A DNA stretch of 21,437 nt from a virus, in the IMG/VR virus record IMGVR_UViG_3300010389_000162, positions 1-21,437 of that record, one strand, 5' to 3'. Positions 1-6,181 of this stretch are shown here, in pieces (the stretch's first letter is position 1; every line of letters starts with the position of its first letter). A model generated the notes under the pieces. That model did no database searches, had not been told where the DNA came from, and saw only the letters and a program-made list of their open reading frames with translations. The position numbers and the translations under genes were made by a program.

Positions 1-3
1 CAT
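1..3 (-). CDS. Possible start codon of the next leftward gene (cut by the window edge)
   Basis: The minus-strand complement of bases 3 to 1 is ATG, nine bases after the TAG stop of the neighbouring 551-aa fibre-type gene. Genes in this operon are closely spaced, so this may be the start of another leftward gene. No Shine-Dalgarno sequence is visible before it and no coding sequence can be read, so this is only a positional guess. Confidence 0.25.
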
Positions 4-12
4 TAATAGTTA

Positions 13-1668
13 CTATGGAAATACTACGGATAAATCGTGCATATACTTCCACTCATTATCAAAGGTATCGTAGAAAACCTTTCTTATTCCAGAACCTGTG
101 TCCAAATATACTTCCGCAGTCACCTTATTGGAGGATAAATCTGGATTTTGAATAGATTCAAGCTCATTAATAGTTAGTATAGGCATTTCTACGAAAGCAC
201 CTTTTTGAAGATTGTCTGAAAGGTCTATTTCTTCAAATTCTCTAACTGAAAATAAAGGCTCTTCTTTATCGTTTTGAACCTGGAGTCTATTTTTACAGGT
301 TAAGGTAGTAGATGTATATACTATGTTTTTATTATCAACACCTACTGCAATATCTGTAAATATTGCGTCATCATTATTTATTTTAAGTTCAAAAATAGTA
401 TCATCTGGAGATTTAAGGAAAATTTTATTTTTTAGAACTGCACCGACTTGAGGTGGGTTTTCAGTAACTAACTCACCGTCATCGCTTATCTGAATTCCAA
501 CTTCTGTTAGATCTTGTCTTCTTAGCTTTATGTTTTGAGGAACGCCTTCTGAAACTTCTGTTGAAGTTAGAGTACCGTCATCAGTTATAGCTATTTCATA
601 TAAAGTGCCGTTTGGTGACTCCAAAACAAAATTAGCAGCTAAAGTTGTAACCCTAAGTTCCCAGGCTGTACCCTCTGGAGAGTCTAAAAATATATTGTTA
701 ACTAAAGTTGCCCCAGCATCAGCAGGGCTAACAGCTTGTAGCAAACCATCATTTGTAACCCTAAAGTTTACCTCTTCACCGTCATCTCTTAGAATTTTAA
801 CATTTGTAACTGGGTTTAATGAACCACTTTCTGATTGAACTACACCGTCATTACCAGCAGTAAAACCCCATATAGTAGAATCTGGAGATTGGAGTGTAAG
901 ATTTGTTATAGAGGGTTTTAGCTTTATTGTAGAATTACCTTCGTCATCTACAAGATTAGCAGAGCTACTTAAATCAACAGAGACAACTCCATTTCCATCG
1001 TCCGTAACCGTATCATTGGGAAATTTTATCGTAGTTACTTTTTTAATAAGTGGCGAACCATCAGCTTCTTGAACCGTTAGGGATAGGTTTGAGCTTTGAT
1101 CTACGTATTGAAAAATAATGTCATTGGTTATATTTTGTATAACACCTGCATTGTTTTCTAGTACAACGTAGCCGATTCCAACATTTCTGCCATCTGCTTC
1201 GGGGGCTTCTGCTAATGCTGCCGATGCTGCTTCAGCACCCTGTTTTATGGACAGTTGACCCGATTCATCTATTTGTACCAAAACTTTTTTGAAGTTACCA
1301 GAGGTTAAAGATAGTGTTGAGTCTAATCCAGGGGTAACTACGATAACCCCTGCATCTGCTGCAGGAAACTCTACTGTACCACCAGAAAAACTATTATTTG
1401 TTTGTGTATGTGTTCTATTTAAAGAAGTTTCGCTATTTTGAAAAGTATCTGTACTAATATTTAAAACTAGATCTGGTGTAGTAGATTCAGATAAAAAATA
1501 AGATAGGTTTAACTCTGAGTTAATACCACTTAATATATTTTTAAGCTCTGTTGAATCAGCAGGTTTATTGTCTTGAGTACCGACATACTCGTTCTTATTA
1601 GCTATTTTATCTAGCAGAGATCTGCTGATAACCTGCCTAGTTGATGTAGAAGTCCTTCCATCTGCCAT
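13..1668 (-). CDS. Modular tail-fibre-type structural protein with six SPDG-like beta repeats (551 aa)
   Basis: Probably a virion fibre or fibre-accessory protein. Residues 97-190 resemble a module common in phage fibres: a hydrophobic beta stretch, then 'GQLSIKQGAEAAS', then 'GIGYVVLENNAGVIQNIT'. Residues 256-440 hold six degenerate repeats of the form (F/L)-x-L-x-S-P-D/N-G-T-x-(6)-I/V-x-x-D-G-x-L, clear in 'FVLESPNGTLYEIAITDDG' and 'IFLKSPDDTIFELKI'. The upstream 122-aa protein carries one copy of the same module. The remaining C-terminus (441-551) is unrecognised. No signal peptide or membrane segment is seen. The start is the ATG three bases after the upstream stop. It has no good Shine-Dalgarno sequence, so translation is probably coupled to the 122-aa gene. 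Fibre assignment is an inference from modules and position; receptor and fold are unknown. Confidence 0.65.
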   Translation of the reverse strand: MADGRTSTSTRQVISRSLLDKIANKNEYVGTQDNKPADSTELKNILSGINSELNLSYFLSESTTPDLVLNISTDTFQNSETSLNRTHTQTNNSFSGGTVEFPAADAGVIVVTPGLDSTLSLTSGNFKKVLVQIDESGQLSIKQGAEAASAALAEAPEADGRNVGIGYVVLENNAGVIQNITNDIIFQYVDQSSNLSLTVQEADGSPLIKKVTTIKFPNDTVTDDGNGVVSVDLSSSANLVDDEGNSTIKLKPSITNLTLQSPDSTIWGFTAGNDGVVQSESGSLNPVTNVKILRDDGEEVNFRVTNDGLLQAVSPADAGATLVNNIFLDSPEGTAWELRVTTLAANFVLESPNGTLYEIAITDDGTLTSTEVSEGVPQNIKLRRQDLTEVGIQISDDGELVTENPPQVGAVLKNKIFLKSPDDTIFELKINNDDAIFTDIAVGVDNKNIVYTSTTLTCKNRLQVQNDKEEPLFSVREFEEIDLSDNLQKGAFVEMPILTINELESIQNPDLSSNKVTAEVYLDTGSGIRKVFYDTFDNEWKYMHDLSVVFP

Positions 1669-1671
1669 ATA

Positions 1672-2040
1672 TTAAACAACTTTCGTAAAGGTAACTTCGT
1701 CACCTTGCACTAAATCAAAAGTAAATGCTATTTCAGTTTTAACACCTATCCCTGCATATTCGTAGTCAGAACCTAGATCTACAACACTTGAATTCAATTC
1801 AACTTGTAATTCTTGACCCAAATAAGTTTCACTATTGGGTAGTGCTATGGGTGATCCTGTTGATACACCGCCCACCCCAATGACCAAAGTTTCATTGTAC
1901 ACAGTGCCTGTAGTTGTATTTGAAACCCCTTTGTTAGTTACTTTTAGATGACGTATTGAGCCATTAGGCGAAGTAAGAACGGTAGCATCGCTCGATTCTA
2001 CACCTCTCATAACACCATTTACTAACTTTAAAACTCTCAT
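1672..2040 (-). CDS. Small fibre-type protein with fibre N-terminal motif and SPNG module (122 aa)
   Basis: A short structural protein assembled from modules seen in its neighbours. Its N-terminus 'LKLVNGVMRGVESS' parallels 'LSRLLNGVQRHVDLA' of the 1069-aa fibre, which suggests a shared docking or trimerisation motif. Residues 21-42 contain 'LTSPNGSIRHLKVTNKG', one copy of the repeat found six times in the downstream 551-aa protein. Residues 71-122 ('LQVELNSSVVDLGSDYEY', then a closing 'VQGDEVTF') match a beta domain also present around residues 718-768 of the 927-aa protein. The start is supported by AAGG about eight bases before ATG. The gene is preceded by a 113-bp structured gap containing a promoter-like element, so it may begin its own transcript. 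It could be a fibre adaptor or chaperone-like fragment; the exact role is unknown. Confidence 0.65.
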   Translation of the reverse strand: MRVLKLVNGVMRGVESSDATVLTSPNGSIRHLKVTNKGVSNTTTGTVYNETLVIGVGGVSTGSPIALPNSETYLGQELQVELNSSVVDLGSDYEYAGIGVKTEIAFTFDLVQGDEVTFTKVV

Positions 2041-2055
2041 AAAAATTACCTTAGA

Positions 2056-2104
2056 TAAACCTTACATCTTTTAAAAAAATAATACCACAAAGATATAAGG
2101 TTTA
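2056..2104 (-). repeat. 16-bp inverted repeat with a 17-base loop upstream of the 122-aa gene
   Basis: The arms are 2056-2071 and 2089-2104. They are complementary except at one position (2065/2095), which becomes a G-U pair in minus-strand RNA, so the stem would be complete in leftward readthrough transcripts. The loop (2072-2088) holds most of a TGTGGTATTAT promoter-like element. The Shine-Dalgarno sequence of the next gene lies just beyond the left arm. Possible roles are an RNA processing site, a leader structure or a protein-binding dyad. Confidence 0.7.
2079..2087 (-). promoter_or_regulatory. Putative extended -10 promoter (TGG-TATTAT) for the 122-aa gene
   Basis: On the minus strand TGG at 2087-2085 is followed by TATTAT at 2084-2079, which fits the TGn-TATAAT extended -10 consensus with one mismatch. 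No convincing -35 is present. A start near 2072 would give a leader of about 30 bases to the ATG at 2040. The same GTGGTAnnAT pattern occurs in other gaps of this window. Confidence 0.4.
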
Positions 2105-2124
2105 ATTGGGGAGGCTAGGGAAGG

Positions 2125-2144
2125 TGGGGAGGATTCCCTCCCCA
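2125..2144. other. GC-rich perfect stem-loop (8-bp stem, 4-base loop) after the 1069-aa gene
   Basis: TGGGGAGG (2125-2132) and CCTCCCCA (2137-2144) form a perfect 8-bp stem with a four-base loop, about ten bases past the stop of the 1069-aa fibre gene. A second GGGGAGG at 2108-2114 could compete for the same CCTCCCC arm. Position and stability suit a transcription terminator or mRNA 3'-end stabiliser, but neither strand has the U-tract expected of a classical intrinsic terminator. Confidence 0.5.
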
Positions 2145-2153
2145 AAAGATATA

Positions 2154-5100
2154 TTAATTTATACCCATTACTTGAATTTGTACTTCTAGAGTACCGTTAC
2201 TTGCAACGTCTCTTAAAACACCAACCTTAACAACCGCTTCATCAGCAGCAGAAGGTGCTGTAAGAGTTAAGTCACCAGTAGCACTTAAGTAGACTGGCTT
2301 ACCAGCATCAGCAGCTACAAAGCTCAAGTCTGATGCTTGAAGATCTAAAGCACCAAGCTTAACAACCTTGATATCTGAACCTGCAGCAATTGCAGAAGCA
2401 GTATCGTTCATTGCCAGACCAATTACGTAAAAATTGTCACTTGCAGATGCGTCATTATCACCTTTGTAAACTCTACCTGCAGTTTCACCGTCTTGAGCTA
2501 TTCTTACAGCGTGTACTGTGTTAGCCTCAAAAGACTCACCAGCCACCATAGTCTCAGATACCTGAGATAAGTCACCAATAAGATTAGCTTTTGTAATTTT
2601 CTTATGAGCTGAAGCATCAGAATCGTAGAATACTAATTCATCACTATCAGCAATTACTGTTTCAGCAGAAAGACCGTTAATATCAAGTTCAACTTGATCA
2701 TTAGCAATCTTAATACCTTCACTAGCAGATACTGAAAGAGCCCCAGAAGCAGAAGCAAGACCATCACCAGCAATTTGAGTTAGTAAGCTAGCAAGTGTAA
2801 TTTTCTTATGATCTGCGTCAGCAGAAACAGCGTCAGCATCTTGAAAAGCAAATACGTCAGCTTCAGCCATTGATGTTTCAGCACTAAGAGCGTCAAAAGC
2901 AAGTTTTGATTGAGCTGAAGTATCAAATTCTAAGCCATTTCCAAGTTGAGCGGCAATTTTTCCAGAAGAAAGTCCAATACCATCTCCAAGAGCGTTACCA
3001 ATTGAAATTGTAGCGTTTCCAGCAGCACTATCATCATGAATAGCTAGTAAGTCAGCAGATTCAAGACTAGTTGTAGATCCAGCAATTCCATCAAGATCAA
3101 AAGCAACAGCGTCAGAAGAAATTTCAATACCATCACCAGTTTGAATATCAAGAACATCTGTATTTAAAGCTAAACCTGCACCAGCAGCCTTAGTGAGCAT
3201 TTCAGCCCATGTAATTTTTCTATGAGCTGAAGCTGAGTCATCGTAAAAACCGAAAACATCTGCAGCAGCAACAGCAGCCTCACCTGTTAGACCAGATAGG
3301 TGTAGTGCTAAGTTATCAGAACCGTCATCTTGAAGACCTTCACCTGCAAAATCAGCAGGCTCTACAGCAAGCTCATTACCAGAAAGTTTAAGTCCACCTG
3401 AAGCTAATAGGTCTAATTGAAGTTTTCCACCAGAAAATTCAAGACCAGAAGCAGCAGCTAAGTCTACAGAGATAACATTTGAAGTAATATCAATACCATC
3501 ACCACCATCAAAAGCACCAGCAGATGAGAATAATGACCAGTTAATATTGTGAGTATCTAAAGTAAGAATACCGTCATTAGCACCGTCTTTAATTAAAACA
3601 TAACCTCTACCAGAGTTAATCGTTCCATTTTCAACAAATGTAAAGTTACCAACAGAAACTTCGTTTGCAGGAGTTCCATCATGATCACTAGCTCTTACAA
3701 GCTTATCATTGGCAAGGTCATAAATATAAATACCGTTTTCTAAAGCATCTGTTTGATCTTTAAGTAAAACACGATCATCTTGAGCAAGAGTTACACCGTC
3801 CATTGCTAAAGCAGCAAGACCAGTAATCTCACCAGCAGCATAAGTACCGCCAACATCTGCAGTAGAAGCTGCACGAACTGATTCTTTTGGATCAAGACCA
3901 GCAGCAGCAGCAGAGATTTGAGAATCTACATATGCCTTGTTAGTTAAATGTGCATCATCTGTAGGCACTGTAGTATCTTTTGGTAAAGAACCAAAAACAA
4001 TGTCATCTGAAGCATCTAGCTTAATAACATTTACATATGCAGAATCTGCAGCATTTCTAATTCTTAATGCTGTATTATTTGCGAAGGCTACTTTTGCAGA
4101 AGTAATGCTATCGTCTTTAACTTCTAATTGTTGAGATCCATTCTCACCAATTGTAGAATCATCAATTTTAATAGCCAAGCCGTTAGCATTTCTGTCAATT
4201 GCTCTAGCGAGGTTAGACCCACCAGTAGCGTCAACCTTGGCTCTTAAAGCACCAGAGTTAAACTCAAGACCAGAATCAGTATCTAGATCTACTGAGAAAG
4301 CTCCAGAAGAGTAAGCTACACCATCTCCACCTGATAAAGTTAACCAGCTAGGAGCCGCAGTTCCGTTAGATTGAAGAACTTGTCCAGCAGAACCAATTGC
4401 AGAAAATTCCATTGAATCAGCATCTCCATAAACGATTGAGCCTGGAGAAGCAGAAAGGTTAGCACCTGTACCACCGTTTGCTAATGAAACGATATCATTT
4501 GAGCTAAGACCCTGAAATTCTGATCCAGATTTACTTGGATCATAGAAGAAAGAAACAATTGTTCTTTCACCAGCACCTTGCTGAATAGAAGGAGCTGGAC
4601 CAATAAAATCAACGTCAGCAGGAAAAGTGACTGATCTTCCACCTGTTCCGTCTTGGTCAATAATAAGTAAGTATTGACCACCATCTCTACCGTTAGAGAA
4701 AGTCAACGATGTAGATGCTTGATCTAGAGTAATTCTTTGTACGTTTGACTCATCCCAATCAATAGTAGAGTCAGCAGAAGCTGATTGAGATTGGATTGGG
4801 GCGTAAGCTTGACCGCCAATTTCTAATTTATTTACAGTAGTTGTTCCTGTAAAAGTCTCGTTAGCAATACCAGCAATTGTAATGTCTTTATCTTGAACAG
4901 TTAAAGTTCTAGTTGTAGCAGTAGTAACACCAGCAAGCTCAAAAGCCATCTTTTTAGTATTATCGCCATTATCCATTACTCTGAACTCGTTATCAGCAAA
5001 TTCAGTAGCACCAGCAGTAGTAAGGGCAACGTCTAGCTTTTGAATAGCATCTTGTACATCTGTCGGAGTAGCAATGTTGTTATATGTTGCACCAGAGTCC

Positions 5101-5363
5101 ATACCGATAAGACTTGCACCAGCAGATCCGTTAGAAGTAGATCCTAATTGAGTTTGGGTAAAATACCTTCCATCATGGTTGTGAAGCGCAGATGCATCAG
5201 CAGAACCGCCAATTAAGATATCTAAGTTAGTCTTAGACAATACCGTACCAGAAGCTCCAGAGCCTCCAACTTTGATTTCGCTAGCCACAAGTGTATTTGA
5301 TGCAAGGTCAACATGACGTTGTACACCGTTCAACAACCGTGACAGTTTTGTAATTTCAGCCAT
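2154..5363 (-). CDS. Long tail fibre protein with tandem repeats (1069 aa)
   Basis: Probably the main long tail fibre. The N-terminus has 'LLNGVQRHVDLASNTL' and then 'HNHDGRYFT' (61-69), a motif common in phage fibres, followed by 'LANGGTGANLSA' (294-305). Residues 477-612 form a recognisable fibre module: 'AYVDSQISAAAAGLDPKESV', 'DGVTLAQDDRVLLKDQTDALENGIY', 'VSVGNFTFVENG'. A GGDG(V/I)-to-SGLEF unit occurs twice, near 345 and 620. About four 55-73-residue repeats span 676-935, each with a pattern like 'LSAET..AdvfaFqD..s..hkKIT'. The last ~130 residues are a separate domain related to the standalone 143-aa protein. AGGAG lies six bases before the ATG. Tandem DNA repeats lie just upstream. No catalytic domain is seen. 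Fibre identity is well supported; receptor specificity is not predictable. Confidence 0.85.
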   Translation of the reverse strand: MAEITKLSRLLNGVQRHVDLASNTLVASEIKVGGSGASGTVLSKTNLDILIGGSADASALHNHDGRYFTQTQLGSTSNGSAGASLIGMDSGATYNNIATPTDVQDAIQKLDVALTTAGATEFADNEFRVMDNGDNTKKMAFELAGVTTATTRTLTVQDKDITIAGIANETFTGTTTVNKLEIGGQAYAPIQSQSASADSTIDWDESNVQRITLDQASTSLTFSNGRDGGQYLLIIDQDGTGGRSVTFPADVDFIGPAPSIQQGAGERTIVSFFYDPSKSGSEFQGLSSNDIVSLANGGTGANLSASPGSIVYGDADSMEFSAIGSAGQVLQSNGTAAPSWLTLSGGDGVAYSSGAFSVDLDTDSGLEFNSGALRAKVDATGGSNLARAIDRNANGLAIKIDDSTIGENGSQQLEVKDDSITSAKVAFANNTALRIRNAADSAYVNVIKLDASDDIVFGSLPKDTTVPTDDAHLTNKAYVDSQISAAAAGLDPKESVRAASTADVGGTYAAGEITGLAALAMDGVTLAQDDRVLLKDQTDALENGIYIYDLANDKLVRASDHDGTPANEVSVGNFTFVENGTINSGRGYVLIKDGANDGILTLDTHNINWSLFSSAGAFDGGDGIDITSNVISVDLAAASGLEFSGGKLQLDLLASGGLKLSGNELAVEPADFAGEGLQDDGSDNLALHLSGLTGEAAVAAADVFGFYDDSASAHRKITWAEMLTKAAGAGLALNTDVLDIQTGDGIEISSDAVAFDLDGIAGSTTSLESADLLAIHDDSAAGNATISIGNALGDGIGLSSGKIAAQLGNGLEFDTSAQSKLAFDALSAETSMAEADVFAFQDADAVSADADHKKITLASLLTQIAGDGLASASGALSVSASEGIKIANDQVELDINGLSAETVIADSDELVFYDSDASAHKKITKANLIGDLSQVSETMVAGESFEANTVHAVRIAQDGETAGRVYKGDNDASASDNFYVIGLAMNDTASAIAAGSDIKVVKLGALDLQASDLSFVAADAGKPVYLSATGDLTLTAPSAADEAVVKVGVLRDVASNGTLEVQIQVMGIN

Positions 5364-5396
5364 TACTTTCTCCTATTTTTGTTTATTTTCAACAAG

Positions 5397-5526
5397 GTAA
5401 CATCTTGAAGATTATGATTTCTTGCCTTTTTTTTAAAAAATGTAACATCTTAAAGATTATGATTTCTTGCTTTTTTTTTAAAATGTAACATCTTAAAGAT
5501 TATGATTTTTTGCCTTTTTCTAAAAT
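5397..5526. repeat. Three tandem 42-45-bp repeats overlapping the 3' end of the 77-aa gene
   Basis: Copies lie at 5397-5441, 5442-5484 and 5485-5526, directly abutting. Each contains GTAACATCTTRAAGATTATG (plus strand), then TTTYTTGC and a T-run/A-run. The copy at 5485-5526 includes the last codons and stop of the 77-aa gene; the other two look like duplicates of that gene end, still preserving the Lys-Lys-Ser-stop coding. Each copy has a small ATCTT-A/G-AAGAT dyad. They fill the gap before the long-fibre gene. Confidence 0.85.
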
Positions 5527-5733
5527 GTTATATTCTACGTTATTCTTGATAACCAACTTAGCACCGTAACTACTTAGAATCTCGTCAGCATCAATTTCTG
5601 CTTCTTTAATAATAAGATTGCATTTTTCCACAGCTTTTAAAAGAATTTCAGCCACCTTCTCATCTTTGGTCTTTTTGAAATCCTCAAGCTTTTTATAGTC
5701 AATGTTCAATCTTTCTCTAATCTTAGCACTCAT
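5500..5733 (-). CDS. Small charged helical protein, unknown function (77 aa)
   Basis: A short, Lys/Glu-rich protein predicted by eye to be mainly alpha-helical, with heptad-like hydrophobics through 'KVAEILLKAVEKCNLIIKEAE'. It has no signal peptide, membrane segment or recognised motif. The start is well supported: AGGGAG sits a few bases before the ATG and overlaps the region just after the stop of the 143-aa gene, nine bases upstream. Its position between two fibre-type genes suggests a virion or fibre-assembly role, such as a small chaperone, but nothing in the sequence proves this. Its last codons lie inside the third copy of a tandem repeat whose other copies extend downstream, so the C-terminus may have been altered by the duplication. 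Confidence 0.7.
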   Translation of the reverse strand: MSAKIRERLNIDYKKLEDFKKTKDEKVAEILLKAVEKCNLIIKEAEIDADEILSSYGAKLVIKNNVEYNILEKGKKS

Positions 5734-5742
5734 AAAACTCCC

Positions 5743-6174
5743 TTATAATTGACCCATAATGTCAATATGTAAAATCAAGTCCTTAAAGGCTGGGTTATCT
5801 TCATTTTTTGCGACAACACCAAGCATAACTACAAAATCACCTGCAACAAAACCATCTACGCCAATTGAGGGTAGTACGTTTGTCAAACCGCCTGTTTTTG
5901 ATATATATACAGTATCTCCAAAATCAAATGTAGTGGTTAAATCTCGAACTCTCCCTGAAGTTACAAATACGCCTTTTTTGCCATTTGGAATATCATCTTG
6001 AGATACACCAGCAATACTAATAATTTGAGTTTCAATAGAAACATCTACAAAATCTGGGTCGCCATTTGAGTTCATTCTTACTGGCGTACCTCTACCAATA
6101 GTTACGCCAGTATTGTTAGTTCTTTCGTAATCTAAAGAGTTTTGAACAATGGAGCTGTAAGGTCTATAAGTCAT
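5743..6174 (-). CDS. Standalone fibre-tip/decoration-like beta domain protein (143 aa)
   Basis: A small beta-rich structural protein. Its second half ('IAGVSQDDIPNGKKGVFV', 'GDTVYISKTGGLT', 'ILHIDIMGQL') lines up with the end of the 1069-aa fibre ('IGLAMNDTASAIAAGSDIKV', 'GKPVYLSATGDLT', 'VQIQVMGIN'). Shared features are the GxxxxxI..G turn, the VYxS.TG.LT strand, a V.xGVx strand and a final hydrophobic strand ending in MG. It may therefore be a free-standing paralogue of the fibre's terminal domain, acting as a tip, cap or decoration protein; that role is inferred. The start has AGGAT five bases before ATG, and the Shine-Dalgarno overlaps the end of the 927-aa gene, suggesting coupled translation. 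Confidence 0.7.
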   Translation of the reverse strand: MTYRPYSSIVQNSLDYERTNNTGVTIGRGTPVRMNSNGDPDFVDVSIETQIISIAGVSQDDIPNGKKGVFVTSGRVRDLTTTFDFGDTVYISKTGGLTNVLPSIGVDGFVAGDFVVMLGVVAKNEDNPAFKDLILHIDIMGQL

Positions 6175-6181
6175 TGAAATC

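Noticed and set aside
2125-2144. Classical rho-independent terminator
   Set aside because: The stem is strong but no U-tract follows on either strand, so it is listed as a stem-loop of uncertain role.
5397-5526. CRISPR-like array of short repeats
   Set aside because: The units abut directly with no unique spacers, overlap a gene end, and there are only three.
13-6174. Diversity-generating retroelement targeting a fibre C-terminus
   Set aside because: No reverse transcriptase, template repeat or adenine-biased variable copy could be seen in the window.
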